A stretch of DNA of 64,000 nt. Origin: Vespa crabro (taxonomy: Eukaryota; Arthropoda; Insecta; Hymenoptera; Vespidae). The notes beneath the pieces are model-generated. The model was not told the DNA's origin, did not search any database, and was given only the letters and a program-made list of their open reading frames with translations. The stretch is taken from assembly GCF_910589235.1 (NCBI RefSeq), contig NC_060956.1, positions 2,295,001 to 2,359,000 of the forward strand, in the 5' to 3' direction. Positions 1 to 13,613 of this stretch are shown piece by piece. The position numbers and the translations under genes are program-made. Each line of letters starts with the position of its first letter. Position 1 is the stretch's first letter.

Positions 1-123
1 TCGCATAGTCTTTTATAACAATAATAACAACAACAGTAATAACAATTCTTTCTCTTTCTCTTTCTTCTTAACTTTCTCGCTTTTTCTCTCTTTCTCTCTC
101 TTTTACTTTACCTAATTACTTTT

Positions 124-171
<48 letters not shown>

Positions 172-724
172 TTTATTTTATTATTAGTTAAAAATAAAAT
201 CAAAAAAAAAAAAAAGAAGAAGAAAAAAGAAAGTAATAAAAAATCCAAAAAAAGAAAAGAAACAAAAAAACACAAAGATATACATAATAAAAAAGAAAAA
301 TGGATCGATCTCTCTTCTCGCGAAGCGAATGCGTCAATAGAAATTTTCGATCACAGTTTCGAAGCAATGTTATATATCTTTCATTTTATCGGGATCGTTA
401 AAACGCATACAATTAACAATCTATCCTAACTAAAATCGCATCTCTATTATATATATATATAATATATATATATAATATATTATATATATATTATATATAT
501 ATATAATATCTCTACAAAGTAATTTTTATCGTCTTAGAGATTCAAACAGTCTAAGTATACTAATGGCGGTGATATAAGAAGCATTTCCCGAATGCTTTGA
601 GATTCTTAGTCTCTCTCTTGTCATATTATACGTATAAGAAGGTACATTATTGATTAATTATATCTACGGCACGTGATTCTTCTCTAAATATTGAAAAAGC
701 TTTACGTTTGCGTGCCAATCCTTT

Positions 725-781
<57 letters not shown>

Positions 782-846
782 TTCATTTTCATTTTCATCT
801 TTTTGTTCTTATTTCTTCTCTAGAAGAAATTTCAATCGATCAAATT
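1..846. other. Downstream flank of transporter gene 1
   Basis: Pyrimidine-rich simple sequence, including (CT)n at 126-163 and about 727-780 and a palindromic AT tract at about 446-509. No gene was seen. The 3' UTR of transporter gene 1 should enter this flank from the right; no canonical AATAAA is obvious close to the stop. Confidence 0.6.
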
Positions 847-2252
847 TTAATCGCTCTGATCTATGGCATCAGGATTAAATGATTTTATAATTTCGACTAC
901 ACTGACGTAAGTTCCAGCAACGAGACCTATCAAACCAAATAATATCAAACAGAGATCCTTAACTAGGAGTAATTTGAATGGGCCTAATTCGTCTGGCCAG
1001 AATACGCATATCTCGATTATGGCTGGAAAGGCTATACCAAGGACAGATAGACATAAGGCTCCAAAAAGAGATATGAACAGACCCAATCTTGGTATAGTGA
1101 TCGCCAACGTAACTGCAAATAATAAATATTAATTAATTAGATTTATCATAAACGAATTATTTTATATTGTGATTAGTTCATAACTTTTCGCTGATTGATT
1201 TCTAACGATTAAGTTATTTTTTTCTTTTCTCTCGTTTTTTTCTTTTTTTTCTTTTTAATTTTACACAAATTTTGAATATCACGAGGATATAACTGGTGAC
1301 TAGCATTCAATTTTTTAAATTTCTTTTTTTAAACGACTAAATTATAATATAAAAAGTATGACAATTTGTTAATATTTCTCATCTCTTTTCCTTTCTTCTT
1401 CTTCTTCTTCTTCTTAGAAAAAAACGAAAGAATTATTAAATGAGCAAATAGACGATTAATGATTGATTATTTCATACTAATTGATTATTTCTTTAATTCT
1501 TTTTACAAAATTTTTAACACCCCTTTAATGTATAATAATCAATGATTATTCAATCAGAATGAATTATTTTCTTACCAATTACATTTTCCCTTTTTTTCTC
1601 TTTCATTTTTTTTGTTTCCTCTTAATTTATTATAATTTTCATCAAAATTGAATACTACGAGGATAACTAATGACGATTCGTTAAATTTTTTAAAATATCC
1701 TTTTTTTTTTAAAGAATAAGACATAATAATAATAAGGTATTACAATGTCTGAATATTTTCTAATATTTTTTCTTTAGAAAAATTTTATAAAATATTATTA
1801 GACGAATCTATCGTTTAATGATCTTTCGTATTTCTATTGCAATCGTACGATTCATTTTATTCTAATTTTTTAAATTTTCATTCGATACGATAAAGGATAA
1901 GAAGAAAAAGAGAGAGAGAGAGAGAGAAAAGGAAAGAAGCATTTGAATAATTCTTAACTTAATAACATTCGAAATAACGATTAATCGATTAATTGATTAA
2001 TGAATTAATACTTACACGTTACCAATGTAACGAGAGTTCTGCAAACGTATTCCCAAAAGATTTTATGATTTTGTATACGTTGATCAAGATAAGTCTTCCA
2101 GATTATTTCAACAGGTACGTATCCTTGTAACGCGTAAGTTATAAAAATTGCTATCGCAAACATTATGTTAATAGATTGAGCCATCCTATCGAAAGATAAA
2201 AAATATTTGTACTTTTCATTTAACATGCTATTAATTTTATCATCATCATCTA

Positions 2253-2285
<33 letters not shown>

Positions 2286-3157
2286 TATTATTATTATTAC
2301 TATTATTGTTTTTTTTTCTCACTTTATTATTTTGTCTTTTTTTTTTTTTTCTTCTCGATAACATTCACATAATAAATACTTACACTTGATCTTTCGGTAA
2401 ATTAAACGTAACGCTTCCTTTAGCTGCCGTTCCATATTTCAAATAACCAAAGAAACCCATAAGAATGTAGAGAGTTACGATAACCGTCATACCAATGTTG
2501 AGAACACCACAATATCCTCCAAAATATTGCGGGGTCTTCATATTATTTTCCAAAGCTATTATCTGTAATGTATGATTATATTGTTTGAGAACCACTGGGA
2601 TATTTTCAAGTAATCATGGTACATTATTAAAGTAATAACAGGGGCATTGGTGCGATACATTGCTAATGTGTCTTCTCCAATGCCGCGCTCTCGAGCATAC
2701 ACGAATATATACTGGGTATCCAATTTGAATAATGAAAATTATTCAAATTAATGATCGAATTGAAAGATTATTTTTAGGTACGGTCAATTATCACGAGATT
2801 ATAAATTATCATTGATAATTATTCGAATAGATTATCATTCAATAATTATCAATTATTATCAAAGATTCCGATAGATTTAAACTGTATTTATAAAATTGAT
2901 AAAGAGAAGGGAAAAAAAAAGAAATGAAATGAGAGACACCCGTTATAAGAGAGCACTTAATAATTTACAAGTCGGTGTCATTGAATCCGTTCATCGTGTA
3001 TCGACTATTTCTGATATCTTCTATAACCCCGTGGGTTATCTCACGTTTCAATGATCTCAGATAAATAATATTTACGATAAATCGATCGTCACCATGTATA
3101 TTACAACCGGTCGATCTAATATTGAAAATGAAAGAAAAGAGGAAGAAAAAAAAAAAA

Positions 3158-3225
<68 letters not shown>

Positions 3226-3713
3226 TATTAAATGGAAAAGAAAAAAGGAATGAAAAAAATAAAGTAATAGAGAGAAAACGCAAAAAAGAAAAAAAAGAAG
3301 AAAACAAGGGATTGATAAAAAAAAAAAAAGAAAAAAGAAAAACTCACCACACCGACGGCTTCCAATGCGAACAATGTCGTACCAAAGTAAAGAGCAAAAC
3401 TTCTAACACTACCAAACATTTGTCTATCGCTCATACTTGGTAAATCCTCGAACATGTAAGCTATTATCATTCCCAATCCAATGAAGGTTATTATATTGGC
3501 TAACGTAGAAAATGGCGCCAATAATTTAAGATTTCTAATGTAGTTCATTAATATCAGCGGAAGCAACAAAATGGACGTATGGATTTCTATATCCAATGGT
3601 TCCCAATACTGATCTGCCACCTGTGTGTTCATCAAAATAAAATTTATCGTCAATATGTTTATGAATTTTTCGTCATTAATTCGTCATCACAAAATTTTTA
3701 ATTTATTAATGAA

Positions 3714-3765
<52 letters not shown>

Positions 3766-3865
3766 GTATGTATAAAAATAAAAGGAGAAAAAGAAATGTA
3801 TTATATCTCTATTTGATTCGTTCAAACTGCTTTTCTTTTTTCTTTTCTTTTCTCTCTCTCTTTTT

Positions 3866-3897
<32 letters not shown>

Positions 3898-4122
3898 TTT
3901 TTTTCTTAATCATTCTCAGCTTCGACAAAATAAATATAAACTTTTATTTATCAAATCTGTCATATAACTTTCTATTTGATTTACCTGCTTTATATTTCTG
4001 GCTACAAATAATATGTAAACACAGCAAATTCCCAATTGATATGTTATCATAAATCCATCTACTAGTCCTCTGAAAATAATATCATTCTTCGTATTATATT
4101 TTTACCGTTTTGTGAGAAATGT

Positions 4123-4153
<31 letters not shown>

Positions 4154-4529
4154 AAATGTTAAAGCAAATTAAAAATGTGCCATTATTTATTTGTAAATGA
4201 TCGATATTTCGCACGTTCGTTTTTGTAATAAGAATCCTTTTTTGTTGCTCTCTGTTATCGATGCTTCTTTTCTTTTTATTTTTTTTTTTTCTTTCTTTCA
4301 TCGTAATAGCAACAACAAACAACAATAAAAAACAAACAACAACAACAACAATAACGTTACTATATAGGCAACATGCTCTTAATCGTGTATTAATTATGAT
4401 CGACTTTTCTAATCTTCTCTCAATGATGGTATTTAACGATGACGTAATAAGCTTGATTAGTTAGTATGATTTTCTCTGCTGGCACGTTGTGTGAACGTTA
4501 GAAAAAAATGTTTTATTATTATCTTTTTC

Positions 4530-4578
<49 letters not shown>

Positions 4579-5492
4579 TATATATATCGTACATAGAATC
4601 GTTCAATAAAAAAAAAAGTTTTCATATTCCAAGCTATCTCTTGTCATAAAAAATATTATAAGCCAAGATGTTTGATTGCTATACATTAAAAATATTAAAT
4701 TTGATTACTAAAGCACTATATATATACTGTTTACTATTATACCATTAGTAATATATTATTTTATAAAAACAATACAATAGGAAATAAAGCAAAGCGTTAT
4801 TAGTCAGATGTGATCGTAATTATTATTATATCATTTATTTTCTAAACACTATCGTCTCGTTATTTGTTTATATGTTACTTAAATTTTTTTTTGCTTTCTT
4901 TTTTCTCTCCGTTTTTTTTTTCTCTCTCTTTTCTATCCTTATCGTTTCAATCGAATCGTTTATATTATCGAATATATTGAATAAAAATGAAACGTCGAGT
5001 CTCGTAGTAAGACGAGCTGCTCAAAAAAAAAAAAAAAAAAAAAAAAAAAGAAAAACAGAAAAAAAATAAAAAAGAAAAGAAAAGAAAAATTCAAAATTGA
5101 ATCGTCCACTTCACCGGTAGACCACTCAGGCATTTTAATATCGGAACGTAACATCACTATCGGCCTTATATTGTGGTACTTAAAAAATACCCATATGTAT
5201 ACATATACAGATATCGCTTGTGCAATCTCACGTAATTATGAACGAAATATCCAACCATGGTACCTTTTTTTTTTTTTCCTTTTCATTTCTCTTGTTTCCT
5301 CTTTTTTCTCTCTCTTTTTTCTTCTTTTTTCTTTTCCTTTCTTTTTTATTCTTTTCTCTTTTCCTTTCTCTTTCTTCAACGAACGACGTAACGAAGAACG
5401 ACGAAAAAAGAAAATATTTTCTTACTACAATTAATTTAGATTCCTTCGAACGTGAAAATACAAAATGCATGCCAACGAAGAGGTTAGTACAT

Positions 5493-5535
<43 letters not shown>

Positions 5536-7310
5536 TTATATATTTTTCTTCTCTTTTTTCTTTTTCTTTTTTCTTTTTTCTTTTTTTTTTTTTCATTTTC
5601 TCATAGTCGACACTATAATTTCTTTTCTCTTTTAACCTTTCAATTCTCATTAGCAAATTGTTAATACTCGATAAATGCGAATAGTGCAAAAGCAAAGAAG
5701 TGCGGCTTACGACGTACGAGCTCAATCACTTTATGATAGAAAATAAGCGAACGAACAAATTAATTAATTAATTAATTAATTAATTAAAAAAGAAAGAAAA
5801 AAAAATTAAAGAATAAAGAAGAGTATAAAGAAAAGAAAGTGGAGGATAAATGAAGGAAACGATGAAAAGAAAGAAAGAAAGAAAAAAAGGCAAGAAAATA
5901 TAAAATTAAAGGAAAAAAACATTTGCAGAAAAAATATTCTTTATACTTACGGTGCATACGGTGAGAACCATTTTATACATTGAGGACCTTGTTCGAGAGC
6001 GTACTTCATACTCATTGGATAACTGAGTATAGGAACTCTTAACCGTTTACATAGTTTGTATTGCGCCCTGACAAGTACGTGTAAGCAGTATGTACATAAA
6101 GTTCCGATAATGACGGTCGCTACTGCACCAGTCGCAAGGCCACTATTACAAAATGCATTTGGCATCGCTAATATACCAGTACCCAAGCTGCCTTTTAACA
6201 AGTGTATCAACGTTTCGGCATTTCTAAAAGTATAAATTATGATAGATGACATTTTCTATATATCTGTTATATCGTATAAAAAATTTTTAAATTAGAAAAA
6301 ATTTAAGTTAACCTTTTTTTTGTTTTTTTCCTTTTCTTCTTTTTTTTTTTTTCTTTAACCTTATTCATGGCATTATAAATTTTAATAAATAAATAAATAT
6401 ATATATATATATTTTTTTTTATATATATTTATTTTTTATATATATATATATATATTCTTTTTTGTATTTTTTTTTTTTTTTTGTAATATTAAATATAATA
6501 ATTCCTATATCTATTTGCGAATAATTAATAATAATTTATCGAGGAATAAGTTCATATGAAGTAAAATTGTAAAATTCGTTATTATCATTGAAGGTATTGC
6601 GATATGAAAATTGAAATAAAAATGATCAATTGAAATTTTTCTTCTTATTTCTAACAAAAAAAAAAAAAAAAAAAAAAAAACAAAACAAAACAAAACAAAA
6701 CTATTTTTAATTAGAAATATTAATGATAATTCATAAACGTCGTTGCGTCTATGGACGTTGATGTTTATCCTTTCATTAAGTAATTGGAAATGAAGAGAAA
6801 AATTGCAAAAATAAAAAGTAAAAGAGACTGAAGATTTTGTATTTTCTCCGTTTTTTTTTTTTTTCTTTTCTTTTCTTTTTTTCTGTTTCTTTGTCTTTTC
6901 CTTTTTTTTTTTTTTATGATACTTACGAGGTTGGATTCGGTACATTGCGATGTTTATGAGGGTCATAGGATTCCTCGGACACTGTCGGTGACGTAGGAGC
7001 ATCCGGTGTATTTACACCACTACTTGTTATCTCGTTGTTAACTCTGAAATTGAAATTAATCAACGTTACAGGCCCGCATAATGTCTTTATTTATTTTTCT
7101 GTTTTTCTTTCTTTTTTCTTTTTGTTTTTTTCTCTTCTTTAGCTATTTTTCTTTTCTTCCTTTTCTCCTTCTTTTTTCCTTTCTCATTTTTTTTTTTTCT
7201 TTTTTTTTTTTATTTAATCACGCCTCTTCAACAATATAAATAATTTACTTGTATGGACTTTGAGAATCGATGAGTTGCATGTTTATTGTCTCCCCTTTTG
7301 CTTTCTCCAT
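847..7310 (-). CDS. SLC36-type proton-coupled amino-acid transporter, pathetic-like (gene 1 of tandem pair)
   Basis: Eight coding exons, read on the minus strand: 7310-7249, 7043-6927, 6223-5951, 4069-3985, 3620-3348, 2562-2384, 2185-2016, 1112-847. They total 1425 nt, giving 474 residues, with GT-AG junctions and matching phases throughout. The start is MEKAKGETINMQ; an in-frame TAA lies 12 nt upstream in the same exon. A hydrophilic N-terminus ends in YDPHKHRNVPNPTS, followed by the family signature HLLKGSLGTGILAMP and then about eleven hydrophobic segments spread over the rest. Length is normal for SLC36. Known members move small neutral amino acids with protons across plasma or lysosomal membranes; the substrate here is not readable from sequence. 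A paralog (gene 2) lies upstream in the same orientation. Gene 1 has an extra intron (2186-2383) compared with it. Family assignment is firm; orthology to Drosophila pathetic is inferred. Confidence 0.93.
2239..2308. repeat. (ATC)n/(ATT)n microsatellite
   Basis: Trinucleotide run inside gene 1 intron 2186-2383, the intron absent from the paralog. It produces Asp/Ser-run reading frames that are not genes. Confidence 0.9.
3159..3223. repeat. (AAT)n microsatellite
   Basis: About 20 uninterrupted AAT units in gene 1 intron 2563-3347. Confidence 0.95.
3715..3759. repeat. (TA)n microsatellite
   Basis: Uninterrupted TA run in the gene 1 intron 3621-3984, followed by a long T-rich stretch to about 3904. 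Confidence 0.95.
4532..4575. repeat. Poly-T tract
   Basis: Over 40 T residues, nearly pure, in the gene 1 intron 4070-5950. Confidence 0.9.
5491..5537. repeat. (ATTT)n microsatellite
   Basis: Tetranucleotide run in the gene 1 intron 4070-5950. Confidence 0.9.
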
Positions 7311-7483
7311 GGCAGTAGAAATTTATTGTTCGAGTCTTTGCGTCACTGTAAAAGAGAGAAAAAAAAAATAGAAAAGAGTAAAATAGAAAGAAAAAGAAAA
7401 AGAAGAGAAAAAGAAGAAGAAGAAGAAGAAGAAGAAGAAAAAGAAGAAGTAGAAGTAGAAGAAGAAGAAGATGAATAATAATC

Positions 7484-7503
7484 GAGATCACGATCGTGAT
7501 CTC
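7484..7503. repeat. Perfect 20-bp palindrome
   Basis: GAGATCACGATCGTGATCTC is exactly self-complementary, with no spacer. Confidence 0.9.
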
Positions 7504-8946
7504 TATCCATCTTGAATCTCTATGCAATAGTTCATAAAGATTTATTGAGAATGAAAGAAACAATGAATGTGTATTCCTTGAATCGAACGAACCAATAACA
7601 TTACGTTTTAGTAGTTTCGAAGGATAGCCATAAACTCTCATCGGGATTATTTAATAATTCCGATAACAAGAGAGGATTAATCTAAACAAGACTAACAATA
7701 ACGTCGTTTACATTGTTTACGAACTAAATGCGTAATATTTTGATAGAGCAAAAGTAAAATAACAGATCGACTATATTCCATGTTTAATTTGTTGTTCTAC
7801 TCTTTTTGTTTCTTTTTTTCCCCTCCTCCCCCCCCCCCCATTTTTTCCTTTCCTTCTCTCTTTTTTCTTTCCTTTACTTCTTTGTCTTTGGTTTTCTTTT
7901 CTTCGTTCTTTTTTTTTTTTTTTTTTTTTATCCAATACGAGCAAAGAGAAACGAAGAAACAAATAAAACAAATGACTTTTCGTCGTTTACGAATAACTAT
8001 TCTTTTTTTTTCTTCTTCTTCTTCTTCTTCTTCTTCTTCTTCTACTTCTTCCCCTCTACTTCTATTTCTACTTATCTCGTCTTCAAAAGACCAAGAAGAT
8101 ACAATCTATATTTATTAACAGACGCTAACGTTAGAATTTTAATCAATTGGCGGATGTAGAACAAATATGGCTCCGATGAAAATGCCAATTTAATCATGCG
8201 ATTCCGTTCGAATATATACATACACATATATCCATCTACGCAACTTTAGCAAATTCTTTGAAGGAACTGATTGCTCTTAATTATTAAATTTAGGTCAAGC
8301 TTGCTTAACTGAAGGTTGCAACGTGCCGATCTCGATTTAAATCATTTTTAATTTTCTCCCCTTTTTCTTCTTTCGTTTTTCTCTTTTCATTTTGTTTTTT
8401 CGTTTTTCTCTTTATTCTTTTACTTTTATCACCTTCATCGCGATAATCTTTAAACAAACGATTATCCGATTTCTCTCTCTCTTTTTTTTTTTTTTGTTTT
8501 TGATAATATCTTCATCCAATGAAAGACAGAGAGAGAGAGAGAAACAAAATGGCGAAGATTTTTTTTTCCTTTTTTTGTTTTCTTTTTTGTTTTCGTAATA
8601 TAAAAAAAAAAAGAAAGAAAAAAAAGAAAGAAAGAAAGAAAGAAAGAAAAACAATTATAAACAGTATCGCGTGAAGTAATGTAAAGTAATTCGTAACAAT
8701 ACAAAAATATGGATATCATTATATCGAATCAATTCAGATAGATCGTACCTAATCCATCCATCATTTTATATATGCGTATACGATCGTGTCTCATCTAATA
8801 TCGTGCATTGCATGCAATGTGTCGTTTATTTTACAATAAAGTATCGTGGGACGTTAGAAACGCGATAACATAGCGATTGCATTCTCGCGATATTAATGTA
8901 ATAGAGACAATGTTCCTATTTTTCATCTTCATTCAACAACTCTGTG

Positions 8947-8948
<2 letters not shown>

Positions 8949-8995
<47 letters not shown>

Positions 8996-9019
8996 ATCTA
9001 TCTATCTATCAATCTATCT
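8949..9019. repeat. (TC)n/(TATC)n compound microsatellite
   Basis: About 40 nt of TC, then TATC units; intronic. Confidence 0.9.
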
Positions 9020-10218
9020 TTATTTATCTGGTTTCTCCTCAATGATATTTACGAAAACAATCAAACAGATAAATCCTTTTACGATAGCGAAAAATTTTCT
9101 TTTCCTTTTCTTTTTCTTCCTTTTCTCTTTTTTTCTTTTTTTTTTTTTTCCTTTTTTTTTTTCTCCCGCGGAACTAATTATCAGGACAAATCCGGAAGAC
9201 CAACAAGAATCTATAACTTTTTTAATCTTTTCTAAATTGTTTTGATTCTTACAAATCTTTTTTCTTTCCCTTTTCTTTTCTTCCTTTCTTTCCTCGATCG
9301 TTTCATCGATCGTAATTAGTCCCAATTATTTTTACTAATGAAAGTAAATCTTTGATATTCCTTTGTCTCCGATTTTTTCCTTCATTATTTTTAAATAATA
9401 ATAATAATAATAATAATAACGAAGATGATGATGATGATGAGGATGACGATGATGATGATGATAATAATAATAATCGCAAAAATGCAAGAGACAACATCCT
9501 GTATAGTACATACATATGTTAACGCATTAAAACGATTCCGCTTCAATCAGTGAATGTTTCCGGACTGCGATTCCGCTTTAACGACTTCTTAACTGGCTTA
9601 GATAGCAGGCAAGGACATGGAATTAACCAAGTTCAGTCTAACGGAATCACGAAAGATTTCTAAGTCTTTACCAATAACATACGTGATATTCAAAGTGCAC
9701 GCCTATATTCAACGTCAATTCTCCCTTCTCTATTGCCCGCACATCTCGCCTCAGCCTCATCCCCCTTCACCCCGCTCCACCCACCCCCTCCGGCACTCCG
9801 CACACTCCTCATCCGCCTCATGTTCAATAATATAGATCGAGAATCCACCCCACATGGATGGATTAATCATGAGGCAACGAGACCGTTTTACATACGTATG
9901 TATATATGTATATATTGTATATACCTATGTATATCAACGTACATACATACCGTATATATGTACATACGATGCGTACAGTGCGTAGATCATTTTTTTTTTT
10001 TTCCTACATAAGCCGATATCATCGATATAGATATCGATATAGATATCGTTTAAATGGCTTCGTCGAATTAATATATCGATCGTAATTTCCATTTTTTCTC
10101 TCCTTTTTTTTATGTTTATGTTCTTTATTTATTTATTTTGTTTTGTTTTGTTTCGTTTCTTTTTTCTTTCTTTTTTTTTTTCATCCCCGAAAGAGAAATT
10201 TTCCAATTTCTTTTTTTT

Positions 10219-10259
<41 letters not shown>

Positions 10260-10419
10260 TTCGTAATAAAAAAAAAATTAATCGTAATAATCAAAGTATA
10301 TCAACGAAATGTTGTTAATATGATAGACATTGCGAAGATTTTTTTTTTTTCGTATCAACATCGATATGTTATATTGATTAGATATATAAAAGAATATATA
10401 TATATATATATAAACTTAC

Positions 10420-10504
10420 CTGTTAAATTGGAAATGAAGTTCTCTTCAGCAACCGTTGACGCATAAACGTACTGGTTATCTTCGGTTGCTGTCGATAATG
10501 CCTC
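10420..10504 (-). other. Candidate upstream exon of transporter gene 1
   Basis: An 85-nt segment is bounded by an acceptor ending TTAATAG and a strong donor CAG/GTAAGT. One frame is fully open and looks coding (it begins EALSTATEDNQYVY), but it leaves phase 1. Joined to the next exon (start 7345) it would meet a TAA after a few codons, before the MEKAK start. The simplest reading is a 5'-UTR exon, possibly carrying an upstream reading frame; an alternative N-terminal exon is less likely because no downstream exon accepts this phase. Confidence 0.5.
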
Positions 10505-10612
10505 CTATTAATTACAACGACATATTGAAGAATTAGTTAAAATTTATATAGAATACATTAAAAAAAAATAATGATACAATCTACTGGTTATCTAATTCTC
10601 ATACTGAACTAT

Positions 10613-10649
<37 letters not shown>

Positions 10650-11306
10650 TGAGATGAAAATAGGCAGGACGATATAAGCAATATGCAAAGTGTACTTGGA
10701 TAAAATGAATTGGACGATGAAGTATGATGATGAATGAGCATAAATGATTACATCGTATGTTCTTTTAAAGGAACGAACGCATATTAGAAGCATAAAATTG
10801 ATCGATTGTTAGTACGGAGATCTTTTTTTTTTTTCTTCCTTATCTTTTTTCCTTTTTCAATAAACACAAATCGCGTTATTCGTAGTATATGTATATATAA
10901 ATATATATATATACCATTAATAATTAATCTTAAATATAACGATTTCTCGTTGATTACTTTTTATTAAGTTCTTTCCGATAACATTTTTAATAAGATCAGA
11001 AAAAGTAAAAAGAAAAGAAAAGAATAGAAACAAAGGAAAAAGAGAACAATAAGAATTATCATCGAATATTTTAATACCTAAATATCGAATACGAAAGTTT
11101 ATCGTTTTTATTCGTAGATTAAAAATTTTGTCCCGTTTTACGATCAATTTATAATCAATTTTACGATCAATTTTTAGTGATCTATATTGTGGTACAATGT
11201 ATAGAAGATATGCTGTAATCTCTATTTACTCTCTCTCTCTCTTTCTCTCGTGGACGAGATACGACAGGCAGCTTTATTGTAATCGATCTCCTAATTCTTA
11301 CTTCCT

Positions 11307-11342
<36 letters not shown>

Positions 11343-11698
11343 AAGAAAGAGAAAGACTATTAGGGAAACCTATCAAGTTGTTATCCCCACAATGTGTAGG
11401 AACAATGTCACTGGAATATATATACATCTTTACTAATTTTAGGCGGTTCAAGGCTTATGATATGAATACTGCTGACATGAACTATTTTAACCTGATGCAT
11501 ATGTTATTTCCGAACGCATGATATTTAGGCTATTGCCTCCTCGTTCACCTCTTCTTCTTCTTTCTCCATCCCACTCCTCCACTTCAACACTTTTGTGCTG
11601 GCCAAACCAAAATAATCTTCTTTCTCTTTTTCTTCGATCGTTTTTCTTTCTCTTTGCCTTTTTTCCTTCCGTTTTTTTTTTTTTCTAATTAATTTTTG

Positions 11699-11737
11699 CT
11701 CATCATCATCATCATCGTCATCATCGTCATCGTCATC

Positions 11738-11809
<72 letters not shown>

Positions 11810-11813
11810 TGTA
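11699..11813. repeat. (ATC)n-(TC)n-(TG)n compound microsatellite
   Basis: Three adjoining repeat classes: ATC/GTC units, then a TC run of about 50 nt, then TG units. Confidence 0.9.
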
Positions 11814-12120
11814 TACCTCTCCGTTTCTGTTTCTGTTTCTGTTTCTGTCTATCTTACCTCTTGAAGTCGCGTAACACTTGGCAATCTCTCTTGCATAAAC
11901 TCTTTTCTTAACTTATCGAAATGACACATCGTCCGTTCGTCAATTTGTTATGCATGAACGTAGATATTTACGCTCAGAATAATCAATATTAATTAAATAT
12001 GAAAAATGGATTATTAGACGATTAGTCTGATAAATCTAAGAGACTATATATGTATGTATTTATATGACTATTAAAAGAAAAAATTCTTCATATCTATATC
12101 CGACGTTCGTGACATCGTTG

Positions 12121-12123
<3 letters not shown>

Positions 12124-12174
<51 letters not shown>
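12124..12174. repeat. (CT)n microsatellite
   Basis: An uninterrupted run of about 50 nt. Confidence 0.95.
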
Positions 12175-12176
<2 letters not shown>

Positions 12177-13555
12177 TTCCTTCTTTTATTTTTCTTATCT
12201 TCACTTTTCTTTTCTTTTCGAAAACCAACGTCATCCCTCGTGTAAACTTACGCGCTTGAACACAATATTTTATTAATAATACGAGAAGGAGAAGGAGGAG
12301 GAGGAGAAAGAAGAAAAAAAGAAAAAAAAAAAAAGAAAAGAAAAAGAAAAAAATCAATACGTCTTTCAATAATGATCGAAGTTTATCAAGAGGAAAAATC
12401 AGATTGATCTTTTTAATTAAAATCGCAAGAGAGAGACAGAGAGATATAGAGAGAGATAGAGAGAGAGAGAAAGAATCTTCGTACAATCTTCGTGTTATAT
12501 AAATTGGTACGATAAAAAAAAAAAAAAAAATCAGCGACGATTCACAGTGCAGATAGGATCGATAAAAAATAGATCTTAATTAAACTCGATCGTGATATCT
12601 AAACTCTCACTCTCTCTCTCTCTCTCTCTCATTCTCTCTCTCTCTCTCTCAAATAAGAATTTATTCTAATTAACGTAATATCTGGTTGACTCTTTCGTTT
12701 TGCTTCATGATTTCTCGCGAAAGCAACGATTTAAGTAATATGGTCAAACGTTAATTAAGTGACCCCTATTTTGCATTCAATGCGATGAAGTAAGCAATGG
12801 TATTAAGATCGATAGAAGAGAGAACCGTTATGCAATTGTTGAACCGTTTATTTGATTCAATTGGTATCGCGTTTATATTGACGATTCGTTATAAAGTATA
12901 ACTATCCTATACTTGGTGTGCAAACGATTGATATTGTTGTACATTATTTTACTTCATTTCTAGGAACGTCTTATTTCAAATGAAAATAATAGTTTTTGAT
13001 TGTATTTACACGCCTGGTTCAATGTAAACGTCGATCGATGATCCCTCGGATCCTTTGGATCTTTGCAAAAGTGTCGTATGTCTTTTTCTTTTTTTTTTTT
13101 TTTTTGATTTTTTTCTCTACCTCTCTCTCTTTCTCTTCTATTATTTTTTTTTTTTTATATTTCTTTTTGGTCCTCTTTTACTATCACAGTAAATCTCGAA
13201 AGAACTTAATCTCTTTTCAGCCCTTTTTTCTTTTTCTTTTTTTCTTTTCTTAATTTCACAAAATTCAACCCAATTTCAACGAAGTTCATATTTCTTCATT
13301 CAACGCACTCGCAATATCTCCTTTCTCCTTTTTATATTTATTTCCGTTTGATCTTTTTATTTTTTTTTCTTTTTTTTTTTTCTTTTTTTTTTGTTTTCCT
13401 CCCTTTTACTTTTTTCTTCTTCCTTTTTCTCCTTTCTTTATTAATTTTTCCGGATCATGTTAAAATCTTAACATAGTCGAATTATTTTCTCATATAGTCT
13501 TCGTCCTTTACCTCTTGCGTTATCTCCTTTTATATACCGTTTCCCTTACTCTATA

Positions 13556-13560
<5 letters not shown>

Positions 13561-13601
<41 letters not shown>
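13561..13601. repeat. (CT)n next to a predicted 5' splice site
   Basis: Its transcribed strand is (GA)n, beginning about a dozen bases after the donor predicted at 13614. Confidence 0.9.
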
Positions 13602-13603
<2 letters not shown>

Positions 13604-13613
13604 GTCGACTTAC

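Larger units (their letters stand above)
7346..10419. other. Gene 1 upstream intron, repeat-rich
   Basis: No coding exon seen. It contains (GAA)n near 7405-7470, a perfect 20-bp palindrome at 7484-7503, (CTT)n near 8020, a (TC)n/(TATC)n run at 8949-9019, an AAT/GAT tract at 9400-9472, and a strongly C-rich strand at about 9738-9820. Confidence 0.6.
10505..13613. other. Putative first intron of gene 1
   Basis: No gene seen. It is mostly simple sequence: (AAT)n near 10615-10645, (GA)n near 11308-11350, the compound run at 11699-11813, (CT)n at 12124-12174, and many T-rich stretches. Confidence 0.5.

Noticed and set aside
10017..10046. TATCGATA motif as a DREF-type promoter element for gene 1
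   Set aside because: It lies downstream of the candidate upstream exon in the direction of transcription and is embedded in a GATATC repeat.
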